Positions 11,062-21,896 of a stretch of 64,000 bases of DNA are shown piece after piece. The notes below the pieces were generated by a model. It had not been told where the DNA came from. It searched no databases and saw only the letters and a program-made list of their open reading frames with translations. This DNA is from Polyporus tsugae (Eukaryota; Basidiomycota; Agaricomycetes; Polyporales; Polyporaceae): positions 1,180,501-1,244,500 of the forward strand of contig JAHRBS010000006.1 in NCBI GenBank assembly GCA_024305745.1, written 5' to 3'. Position 1 is the stretch's first letter; every line of letters starts with the position of its first letter. The position numbers and the translations under genes were made by a program.

Positions 11062-12848
11062 GACGAACAGGCAACACTATAGAGGTCAAAGGGAGGAGGG
11101 ACGGGTCAAACGAACGAGAGTGAGCGCAGCCTCGCAGGGGCGGAGGGTAGATGTAAGTATGAGCACCGGCGGGAGAGCAGGCGTCGTTGGCCGGGTCCTG
11201 CAAGGTGTATGCGTGCCGTGCGGCGAGATCCGACTTCTCCGAACGGTCTTCTTTGGGATAACTTCGAAACCTGAGGAATGGCGTTCGCACCCAGATGCCA
11301 AACTCTTGGGCGGCATGGACATACTCGATTACCAGGCCGGGAAATGCTATGTGTAAGGGAAGCCAATCAATTGCAAAGATTGCTAACACTGAACCTCATC
11401 AGCGCTGACGGATGCTTCTTGTGATATGGGAGGAGTGAGATCATCTTGAAGCCCTTGTTGGACGGCTGTATTGCGGCCGTGTCGCATTGCGGTGCCACGC
11501 AGATGGGGGTGAAACCGGGAGGATGAGAACTCTTCACAAGGATCATGGATGTTTGTGCAGCAGATCTGGGCGACGCAAGGACAAGAGAGAGAGAGATTGT
11601 CTGTGGCCGATGAATGGGTGAGATCTGTGCAAGTTGAAGAAGATCGGTCGGTTAACCTCGACACGGACGAGGACTGAAAAAGCAACGTCCGTCGACGACT
11701 CCGGACGCGGAGATCCGTTCCATTTCGGAGATTTCGGGCGCTAGAACGGCCTAATGGGCGTCTGCTCCTTCCTCCCTTCCTGTACCACTCCCTCCGAGCC
11801 GCATAGACGGCGCAACATCGCCCGCAGCACCCGAAAGCGTTCGTAGACCCCAATATACCGACCTTTTCTGTCACCAATCTCCATGGCTGTCGGACACTAT
11901 ACCCTTGTGCCAGCTTTGGGGACACATGTTGTCCCCGGATCCGGACTGACGACGCAGGGTTTCATGCATCATGGACGGCGCAGATATCGGGGCGCCTTCC
12001 CACTTGAGCGTAGGTTGTCTTCCTCATTCGGGTGCCCACCGCCTCCGGAATACATATTTTCAACATTTGGTACTTCGATGCCCGGTACGTTGCCCTGCCG
12101 ACTTCAAATGGCAAAAGATGATATGTCATGTTCACCCTCAGACGCAGCAATTGAGCAACGTTCCCAGCCGGTCAACTTTTCGTCTCCGTAGCCCACGGAA
12201 GGCGCTTTCGTATCCTCGCACGCCACCGAATCGCCCGCATGCATACATGATTGGGGCGGATGCGAGCTTCGCCATCCTACCGTCCGACGAGCCCGGAGGC
12301 AGAGTGTTAGTCCCGGACTCCTAGTGCCCAACAGTAAGTGCTCAATTTGAAACATCATGTTCAGCCGCTCGAGTTTGGAGTCGTGACGTCCAAAGTGATC
12401 CCCATCGCCCAGACGTTGGAGCCTGCACCGGTCAAATAAAAACCGCGAAAAGAACCATATGGCGGCTCAATGACATACACACTTTCTTTATGGGGTATTT
12501 CAGCCGATTGCTGTGAGAGTACCAGTAGCATCACCCAACCCGGTCTGTAAATGATCAAACATCGATCCAGGTCTCGTATGATGCCGCATCATTGCGTGGT
12601 TCTAGTTAACATTCCACTGGATACACCGCTGGTTAGATCGGCGCATAGTCCTAGTGAGAACGCACCATCATAGACCAATGCTCCGGGCCCCGCTTTAAGT
12701 TCACACTCCTGCTTTTGCGGTATGCAGGGCTTGCGGCGATACATATGGGCTGTAATCTCGGCGAAGCCGTAACGCCTGTTCCCTCGCGCTTTCCGTCCTT
12801 CCTGTCGCCAACAACCACCGCATCTGGCAACTACTTTAGCATTCAACG
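11062..12848. other. Intergenic region between divergent genes
   Basis: About 1.8 kb separating the aldehyde dehydrogenase start from the DUF6534 start. Open frames of 100-180 codons exist (11383-11925 on minus, 11971-12324 on plus, 12361-12558 on minus), but none has a motif or consistent codon use. A short GA tract lies near 11588-11599. It probably holds both promoters. Confidence 0.5.
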
Positions 12849-14452
12849 ATGGCGAGTGCAGCACTTCCACCATCCGTGTTGGCTGGTATCAAGGAGACGC
12901 TTGGTGCTGCAGTCGTTGGCGGCATTCTGGCCACTACGTTCGTTCTGCGATTGCTTCTTGGCTTTCGCCTCGCTCACGATCTGCGACCTGCAGTATCTAT
13001 GGCATTACCGTCTTGCAGACGTACACCTACTTTAGGAGATACCCGAACGACAGTACCGGGTTAAAGGCACTGGTGAGTGCGATATCACCGTTCGCGTACC
13101 TGGCGCGAGTTGACCTCTGTTCGCTACAGGTTGGCCTTCTTTTGTACGTACTCGAATTTATGGGGGTTGTGTGCCGTCTCTCACTTCGTGTGCAGCGTTT
13201 TGGACACTGTGACAACAGTATGCATCGCCGACGGCCTTTACGGCTATATGGTCATCGATTTCGGTAGGCCAGATCTTCTTTCCGTGACCCCGATATCCCT
13301 TGCGGTTGAAGAAGGTGTGACGGTACGTCTTTTCACCCTGACCGGTGTCGCATTCGACGATATTTACTCCGAACCAGGTGATCATTGCGACGCTTTGCCA
13401 ACTGTATGTGGCCTACCTGTTGTCCCGAGCCCTATCTAATCCCCACCAATTCAGCTTCTTTGCGCACCGTCTATGGGTTTTCAGTAAGAAGAACAGGTTA
13501 CTGACGTTCACCATCGTAGGTCGTCACGCTATCTCAGGCTGGAGAACGCGGCCTCTCTGATAGTTGACACAGGTTGCACTTGCCCTTGGCGGCCTCGGTC
13601 CTGGTATCGCCATCACCATTCACCTGTAAGTTTATTTTCACAAACCCAAGGACTAACCCAAATCAGTATTGACGCACACGCCAGTTTCGTCAACAAAGAC
13701 ATTTTCACCCTCGGCTCCGACTACATCCGTATCCTCTCCGGCTTCGCGAACGGTCTCGCGGCCGTGTGCGATATCGTCATCGCAATCGGCCTCTGCTGGT
13801 ACCTCCAGACGGGCAGGACGGGGTACAAGCGCACGGACAACATCGTCGACAGGCTCATCATCTACGCCATCAACCGCGGCGTGTTGACGACGTACGTAGT
13901 GGTGCACGCCCCTGATCTGCGGCGTCGTTGACAGTGACACGGAACGATTCGCAGGGCCTGCCAGACCGGCCATATGATCACCGCCGTCGCGTTTCCCGGC
14001 CACTTCTACTTCATCCCGTTCGCGTGGTGTCTGGGCAAGTTCTACTGTAACACCGTCCTCGCAACGTGAGTACCTGCTCAGCCTGTAGAAACCCTCCCAT
14101 CGCGCCCCGCTTGCGCGTATCCCAGAACTCAATTACACCGGGGCTCGGAGTTCGTACTGTGGGCTGTGCTGACGACGCATTAACGCCATCCCCGCAGGCT
14201 GAACGTGCGCCAGTCCCTCCGGCAGAACGACGTCATCGACACCGCGCTCGAGGCGGGGTCCCGTATCCTGGGCTCCACCACGCGCGCAGGCGACACCGGG
14301 GACGAGTCTCTCGCCACCATCGAGTTCGCCAAGATAGGCTCAAGAGACCCCGTACGTGCCCTTTGGCATCTCTGCCGTTCGTCTGTCGCTCAAGGCTGAC
14401 GGCGGCCCCGTCGCAGATGACATCGACGTTCGACCGCACTGGCAAGATGTGA
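12849..14452 (+). CDS. DUF6534 family seven-helix membrane protein
   Basis: An integral membrane protein of a family found in large numbers in Agaricomycetes; function unknown, with a GPCR-like topology. The start is ATG 12849 (MASAALPPSVLAGIKETLG). The first intron joins ATT to IYGITVLQTYTYFRRYPND. A later splice gives VGLLFVLDTVTTVCIADGLY, then a hydrophobic helix with FFAHRLWVFSKKNRLLT, GGLGPGIAITIHL, a long exon with SGFANGLAAVCDIVIAIGLCW and the family block YLQTGRTGYKRTDNIVDRLI, followed by TACQTGHMITAVAF and an NTVLATLNVRQSLR end. A polar tail ends in STFDRTGKM. Roughly 330 residues with seven hydrophobic segments. The family assignment rests on the TGRTGYKRTDNIVDRLI and TLNVRQSLR blocks. 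Confidence 0.85.
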
Positions 14453-16085
14453 AGTTGACAGTGTTCAACTTGTCGGTGGGGCGTTGTTTCCCCAGAGGGG
14501 GCAGGTGCTGCGGTGCGCACTGTCCTGCCATGCGATGCCTTTTGGATGGAGGACGGGTTAATTTCCCGTATTCAAGTCCTGGGGGTGGCAGGTGACAGGT
14601 GGCATGTACATGTGGTAGCACTACTCGATGTACCTAATCTCACCCAATACTAGTCAGGTAAATTATGGACGCTCGCCCGTGCCTCCTCGTCGGGGGTTCT
14701 TCCTTCCGATTGGACTGGGACCAAGTTCGGACCGCGGGGCATCTGTCAATGTCAAGTGTCGGAACTTCGGACGCATTGGATACGTGTTGAGCCGAGTAGG
14801 CACCCTTGTGAGTGGTCAACGACGCCGGCGTAGTGATAATAACCCTTGAACTTTACCCCGCGCTCCGAGTCTCCTACGGACGATCGGAGAAGAGGATTCT
14901 GAGTGGCTGAGATTGGACAAGTCTCGCACAGAAGCGTCTGGGTGGGCTTAAGGCGGGCTGATGAGCTTTGCACGCAGGCCGGCTTCTTCCCCCTCGAGCC
15001 CCGATATCAACGATGCATCCGGTCCGTGATGGAAGCCCACAGTATTAATGTTGCGCCCCGCGCCCAAGGAAGGACCTCCCCACCTTTAATTTCGAAAAGA
15101 GATCGTGGGGGAGGTGGGATAGATCTCGCATCCCCCATCTGCGTGTGGCCATTGCAGACCATGACTCCAACTTCTTTGGCGGCGATAATGATGGGCCAGA
15201 CGCTGATGGCACACGTCGCCGGTGAGAAGGATCACCGCCAAGCGGACCACCCCACGATTTTTCTACTTAGGACGATCTGCGCTGCGCTGGACCGCTGGCA
15301 GTGCCCAGCATGACTGCGGTCCCAGCCTACATCTGGGATGGAGAAACGCACTTGTCACTTGGTGCTCAGCAGGTACCCGGCGAACTCCACAACCCTTTTC
15401 ACTGGCAGCCCATCAAGCTTCTCAGCGCGTACGCAAGAATTCTTCAAGCTGTTTTAGGCTTCGCTGGGCTCCACCATCATCTACACCGCTGTGTCAGAAA
15501 CATACGAACTTCGAAGAGACCACTGATATTTTTTGGAACCGAAAGCTTGCCTGGTCATGGTTAGATTTCGAAGGCCTGCTGGTCATGGATGATATCACTA
15601 TAGCATCGTGGTCGTGAGGTACCAGCGCCGTCCGGACTTCTAGACGGGATTCTATTTGCATATGTATGGGCGCAACTATAGGGCTGTTCTCGGCGCTGTC
15701 GACCAGCCTCTCGAATGGCGGACATACGTCCACTCGACTTTGAGGTACATGTCGACATCGTAGTAGGGACACTGACATCTGGCTGGGCAGCCTTGGGAAG
15801 CCTTCTGTTTCACGAGCAACGAAAGGATCTATCAAGCGCATATGGTACATTATGACCTCGCGTACCATGCGTTCGCGTCAGCTCAAACTGATATGCAAGC
15901 CACTTACACGTCGACGCGTGCCGAGGTCCCCGCGACATGGTGCCTAGGCTTGATACCCGCGCACGAGTTCCTCAGCGTGCGGTGAACGGGGGCTGATCGT
16001 GCAAGGGAATGACAGCGGGCATCTACGGGCAGGGTTACGGTAGGATGGCGGCGGTCAGCACATAAGCTTCACCCCGTCGCCGGTC
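14453..16085. other. Long intergenic stretch
   Basis: About 1.6 kb between the convergent 3' ends of the DUF6534 gene and the P450 gene. Scattered open frames (14903-15313, 15222-15617 and 15494-15868 on minus) show no recognisable domain. A decayed gene cannot be excluded. Confidence 0.45.
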
Positions 16086-18151
16086 CTAAGAAAAGTGCGC
16101 GACGTACGTGATACCGCCATCAGTGCAGACTTCTGCCGGAATGATGGGTTCGTTGGTGTCCTCCCCGTAGGCAGGTGCAATGTCAAATGCGGCCAGCACT
16201 CTGGCGACGGTGGTGAACAGTACTTCCTCTGCAAGGAACCGGCCCGGGCAGATGCTGCGGAGAAAGAGGAGGGGGAAGCGGCGCAAGGTAAATGGAAACC
16301 CGACATGACCGACGAAGGCGTTACATACCGCCTCCCGAACCCGAACACGATGTCAAGCGAGTACGTGTTTGGGTTTCTCTCCATCGATAGCCAACGCTCG
16401 GGTTTGAACGCATGGGGTTCCGGGTAGAGTGCCTCATCGTGCATCATCGCCCTGCAAGGGAAGCTGTCACCACTCTGATACATTTTACATTCCAAATAGA
16501 TCGAACCAGAAGTTGAGGAGGACGACTGTATTTTTGTCGATGAGATGCCCACGATGGACATCATCTTGGGCGGCGAGTCTCGGCACTGGGTATCATTGAG
16601 GTCAGCGAACGCCGCCCAGGACGACGATGTGGAGGTGGCAGGCGTACGGAGACTGATCGGGGGCCGGATACGAGCAACCTCTGCGATGATGGCCTCCACA
16701 TAGGGCAGGTTTGGTCGATCGTCGAGGGTCGGCAAGCGGTCCCTACCCACCACACGGTCTATCTCCTCATGAGCCTTCTTCAACACATCAGGGTTCCTCA
16801 CGAGGGCAAGGAAGAAAGACGAGAGGATTGAAGTAGACTAGTAGGCGGCTGTTAGCAGATATTGATGGCATTGTTTGAAATCCGAAATACCGTATCGCCG
16901 CCGCCTGGACTCGCGGTGAGCGCCTGACTCTTGAAACGTAGGTAAAGCGACGGGTTGCTCACCAGTGTAGACCTGTGTTGCAGTAAACATGACAATGTCG
17001 TCCGGATACTGCCCGGGGCTTGACTCCACGAGCGCGGTGTAAGTAAGGGAGGGTCTTGCAGTGCCTTTCGCCTGCGCATACCTCCGATTAACGAGCGAAG
17101 CCGAAATGCACTGATTAACTCACAATCTGCTCCTCGACTAGGCAATGCCCGTCCTCGGCGAGCGTGTAATATTGGTGTTGGTATTCAGCTGCCTTCGACT
17201 TCCATCCCATTCCCGGTATCCACGCTGGTAGTACAGCAACTGGACAACGGTCAGACATTTCCAAGGCGAAAGACGAACAGAATCTTACGGAATGGCAGCC
17301 AGTCTACAACGTAATTGTTGGGGAGTGTCGCGTCCGCAAAGTTCTCGCCGAAGGCGTCCGCTTCCTTGACGTACGCATCGTTGCGACCCAAAACGCGATA
17401 CCCGTGCGATATCTCAATCGCCACGCCTGCGGACAGACTGTGAGGCGAGCGCGTGTGAGAGTGTCAGGTAAGAATAACAGAACAGACGAGAGCAGCGGTT
17501 CGCCGGGTGACGTACTGCCGGATGTGGCGAAAGAAGTCCGTCGGGTCTTCTACCAGGTTGGACAGGAAGACGCTTATGTGATATTCCTGAGCGTCCCTGT
17601 ACTGCCTAATCTGCTTCGGTTGGAGCGCCGTATGGAGGAGCTTCCGCTCGAGGCGCAGCCGGTCGGGGTCGTGCTCCAACACCGGCCCTTGGTGGAAGCC
17701 CGAACTGTCATGTATCACCAGACATCGATATCTGTCTCAGCACTGATGACTCCGAGGAAGCTCGGAGCTTAAGCACTTACAGCTCCGTCATTTTTGGCAG
17801 CGGTCTGTTTGCGTACAGGCCGGATTTTACATCCATCAGTTCCCGCGCCACCTCCGTGGAGTTAACCACGAGAACGGGGGTAGTGAAGAGGCGGAGGGAG
17901 TAAACGGGGCCTGCGTCGTGTTCGTTGGAGGTCGTTGTAACATGAAGAGGGCAAGGGGTGTGCGTACCATATGTCTTTCCGAGTTCAGCGAGCTTGATCC
18001 AAAGCCTTTTCGGGGGCAGTTGCAGTACGTTGCCGAGAATCGGCAATGACGGGGGTCCTGGGAAGAGTCGACGTTTTGCCCTCAACCCTTGGCGGGTGTA
18101 GACGGCAAATGCACAGAGCGCCACCAGAATAGAAGGCAATAACGTGTCCAT
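16086..18151 (-). CDS. Cytochrome P450 monooxygenase
   Basis: Microsomal class-II P450 that would hydroxylate or epoxidise a lipophilic substrate using an NADPH reductase. It begins MDTLLPSILVALCAFAVYT (membrane anchor), then a Pro-rich hinge FPGPPSLPILGNVLQLP. Across short introns the I-helix reads VYTGGGDTSTSILSSFF (GGxDT). The K-helix is EVAR in AIIAEVARIRPP, the PERF-type motif is FKPERW, and the haem loop is spliced to FGFGRRICPGRFLAEE with the axial Cys. The protein ends GGITYVAHFS. The overall layout resembles the OrdA-like group of basidiomycete P450s; I cannot give a CYP number. It is divergent from the UbiA gene. Internal splice sites near 16300-16560 and 17170-17760 are approximate. 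Confidence 0.88.
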
Positions 18152-19306
18152 TGCGCTGAAAAACTCACGACGATTCGCCGTCAGTCAAGGGAATCGATGG
18201 AGGCGAGGCTAGGACTTGTGAGTTCATCTGCGATTCGTGTTTCTCGTCGTTTTGTGCCATACTGGCCGCTCGAGATGATATCTCCATCTCGCGGAAAAGA
18301 GCTGCGGCGCTGTTGGTTACCGTGCGACTTGGATGAATAAGAAACGGGGCGCGCAAGCGATTTCAAAAAAGTCTTTATATTCCGAGGGGGGAGGCGAAAG
18401 CGAGAAACCGTGCGACATCAACGTTTCGTGAGCCTTGTGTTTCAAAGTTACGCCTGGTGGGGTTCAGCAAATGTACTGTGCTGGTCCTGCCCCAGAGAGA
18501 ATCTTTAATAAATGCCTGGCGTAGGAAAATCATGAGATCCAGATCGTTTCTTACGCTTTTCTACTTACGGGCGGAAACATTCATATCTACAGTGAGCGTT
18601 GATCCCGGTGGTCCAAGGATCCATGGGCCGAGCAGCCGAACAGGACACGGCGGTCATCTCAAATCTTCGTATATCCATCGTCTGATATGTACTTACGGGT
18701 AGCATCACCACAGTATGCTGAGTACGGTGTGACCAAGCGCTTTAGAAGCGCTATGTCTTCGCCGAAGCACCAATAACACCCCAGAGCTATGCCGCGGCAC
18801 CTGCGCTCAGCACTACAGATCACTGCACTGATGATTTGGGTTACTCACGCGCCATGAGACCCTGCTGCACCGCCAATTATGTTTCGCACGCAGCAGACAG
18901 CCATATCTTGTTTCGCCGTATGTTCTCCGTTTGTATGACAACCGGAAATAGCGATACATCGGAAGGCGAAGTACGGTAGCTTACCTCCGCGCGGAGCTAC
19001 CACCGCGCGCGCCCAACTCTCCATAGGCGGCCACGTTCATTGGTTTGCGGCCGTGTATGTCATCATACGGTGCTGCCCGATCCCGCATCGCGTTACGCCA
19101 AACGGCTTCACGAACGTTTTGATATATTTAGCGTGAACTGCATCGATGTGACACTTCAAGTTCAAGTCGGAGTGACTATGGTCAGCTTCTGATACGGGGA
19201 CTTCACAAGGGCCGAGGTATCTGTGCGTACCGCAGTGCCTCCCTCGTCGTCGTCTTATACATCTGTCTTGACCGGTCAGCCCAGCCCACACTTGCAGTAT
19301 CGAACG
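18152..19306. other. Region between divergent P450 and UbiA genes
   Basis: About 1.15 kb with the P450 TATA-like box at its left end. An upstream first exon of the UbiA gene could lie in the right half. Otherwise nothing recognised. Confidence 0.5.
18373..18380 (-). promoter_or_regulatory. TATA-like box of the P450 gene
   Basis: On the minus strand this reads atataaag, about 220 bases before the P450 ATG. It is inferred from motif and position. Confidence 0.4.
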
Positions 19307-20369
19307 ATGTCCTCGCGCATTATGGCCACGCTCTATGGCTTCACCAGATCGGACGTCATGGGCGTCCTCATCCCTACGGTGCGTCCCTGCCGTTGCATTA
19401 ACATCGTTATTCAGCTGACGAACACTCACGCTTGACAATTTCCCCACCCCCACAGACCGCCTTCGGGACGCTCGCGTCGGGTAGCCTCGACCCCTCGCTA
19501 CTCGTTCTCCGGGGGTTCTGGGTGTGGCTGCACCTCCTCCAGTTTTGCGTCTCGAATCAGAGCGTCGAGCCAGATGAGGACTGCAAGAACAAGCCCTGGA
19601 GGCCCATCCCCGCTGGTATCATCTCCCTGCACTCCGCCCGCCGACTACGATGGTTTCTGCTCGCCGCCTGCCTTGCCCTCTCCGCCCAGACCGGTGTTCT
19701 CCACGCTGGGGCCGCGCTGTCCTTCGCCACCTGGGCGCATAACGAAGCCAACCTCGGCTCCCACTGGTTGCCTCGGAATGCGCTGAATGCGGTAGGATAC
19801 GCTTCGTTCAGCATAGGCGCCAGCAATGCAGGGTGTGCAGGCACGTACCTCCTCCTCCTCCTCCTCGGGTCGCCATGCTGACATCCCGTCGTCGTCGTCT
19901 TCGTCTTTGTAGCGCTCGGCTGCGCACGGGCATCGGATTCGCTCTTCGCGCAAGTGCTCATCGCCGTGGTGATCTTCACCACGATCCAGGCGCAGGACTT
20001 CAAGGACGTCGAGGGCGACGTCCTCGTCAACCGCCAGACGCTCCCTATCCTTCTCCCCGTCGCGAGTCGCATCATAACTTCGCTCCTCATCCCTTTGTGG
20101 TCGCTTTTCTTCGCATATTGCTATCCGACTGCCGACCCGATGGTGTCGAGCGCCGCTGTCGTGCTGGGCGCGATCATCGGAACACGATTCTGGTTCGAGC
20201 GGACACGAGATGGAGACAAGAGGTCGTACCTGCTCTACAACGTACGTCCCCGGCCTTGTCGTCTCTTGCTGTGTTCGATGCCTGATAGCCGCTGTGTGCC
20301 ATGCAGGTGTGGTTGTGCTTCTTGCACGTCGTCCCTTTCACCGTTCGAGCAAAAGCTGCATTCATTTGA
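19307..20369 (+). CDS. UbiA-family prenyltransferase
   Basis: Membrane prenyltransferase that would join an isoprenyl diphosphate to an acceptor; product unknown. Exons 19307-19378, 19456-19834, 19913-20241 and 20307-20369 total 843 nt (280 aa) in frame. It shows LYGFTRSDVMGVLIP (the FT.SD start common in fungal UbiA proteins). The first Asp-rich motif is NQSVEPDEDCKNKPWRPIP and the second is QAQDFKDVEGD; both bind Mg-diphosphate. About eight hydrophobic helices are spread between them. The ATG at 19307 is the first in-frame one near the TRSD motif, but a further 5' exon is possible. The acceptor of exon 3 follows a CTC-repeat-rich intron and its donor (gtgcag) is weak. The P450 next to it, in divergent orientation, suggests a shared pathway. 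Confidence 0.82.
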
Positions 20370-21896
20370 ACTTTCTTGAAGTTGCACTATTTAATAAGTA
20401 CGTGAGTTTGATCGTAATAACGCGGGCAATGGACTGACCTCGCGACCGACAGGATTGTATTACCAGCGCATATACGGACTCGTTAGTATGAGATCGATCG
20501 ACCGGCCCGTGCGTGGCGAGCAACCACCTATTTATCCATATATCTAGTCCGATTTCAGTTCAGTGGTGCACAATATACCAGAATCAGTGCACGCACATCA
20601 TTTGTATGTATAGACATGCGCCAGGCGCAGCATGTATATCATAATTCGAGAATTTGTATGTTTGTAGCATCAAACCTCCTTTGGGACGTCGTGTCGCCGG
20701 TGCGTGTCAAGTTTGCTGAACTGGAGGGCCAATGGAGGCGATATCGATGATGAGATGGATGACGTCGCTCGACAACAGGCAGAATCCTTGGGCGACTTTC
20801 AGACAAGAAACCCGTTGAGAGAGCATGAAGAAGTTTCACGGAGTGGGAGTGTGGTCAAGTTTGGAGTCGTCGACGCTGCGTCGTGCCAACGCCATCGGAG
20901 TAGCCCGATACGTCGGGCGCTTCTCCTCCGGGCCGCCACACCGTGGCCACACACATACACGTGGGCGTCGTGGCCATGGCCCCCGAGAACTTGTGCTACT
21001 CACCTTCAAGTTCAAACCATCGTAGTACATCCTCCGACTATTAGCCACCAATGACTCTAACGCAGCGGGAAAGGTAACTAACGATTTAAAACCACGGGAC
21101 TACCTTTTGGTTGGAGCGGATATTCAAGTTGACTTAGACGTTCTCAAGGTCTGCCGGTTTGTCCGACGGTCAACACCGTGCTTGGTGCTGAGGTAGCTAC
21201 TGGGAGTCTGCGACACACTACGCATCGTACATGAGGTAAGTCCCTCTTACATGATTAATATCTCACTAACATTGACCGCGATTTCTTGAACAAGACCGCT
21301 ACTATGAAGACGATTCACGGACCTGCGACGCATATTGTCTTCTCCGCCGTCTCTATCTCATCGTTGACGACGTTGACACTCTGCCAGGGGTGTTCAGTCA
21401 TCGCTTCCGCCGTCCCAACGTCCCAGTGGGCCAGCACTGAGAACTTTCCATCGGAAACTTGAAGCCGATCGCGACAGTCACTCCGGGAACAAAAGCGAGA
21501 CACAAGGACAGGGCCAGAATTTGGACCATTTACGGTATAGGGCGAAGCATTCGTTATTAGGACCTGCGCAGTATGTGAGTGCACGACGATGACTGGCATT
21601 TCGGGTTATCGTACTCCGCTCACACGAAACGTCAGCTGATTTCTGTGTAACTTAGTGGAGACGCCGCTGGCCCACCACGGCCCATTGGAACCATCCCTTA
21701 AAATCTTTTCACCCTTTTCCCCGCCCCCGCTTGCACATACACCCGTTTAAACCAACACATCTCTTCCGCCGCGGATCCCCCAGTGTCCCTGAATCAGTTG
21801 CTCTTCGAAGGTGGCCGAGAAGGCTCAAATTCATCAGGTATGAATTCTGCTGGTCATTATGCATCGATATAACTAATCCGGAGCAATGGTTCCAGC
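20370..21896. other. Intergenic stretch before the HET block
   Basis: About 1.5 kb. Open frames (20704-21054 and opposite-strand ones) have no domain. The pyrimidine-rich stretch near 21700-21760 is likely the core promoter of the first HET gene. Confidence 0.45.

Noticed and set aside
11383..11925. 180-codon open frame on minus
   Set aside because: Arg/Ser-rich low-complexity reading with no domain, lying in a divergent promoter region.
19848..19870. CTC-repeat tract in the UbiA gene as coding Leu run
   Set aside because: It lies between a plausible donor and the acceptor ending tttgtag. Reading through gives a stop soon after, while splicing restores the QAQDFKDVEGD frame.
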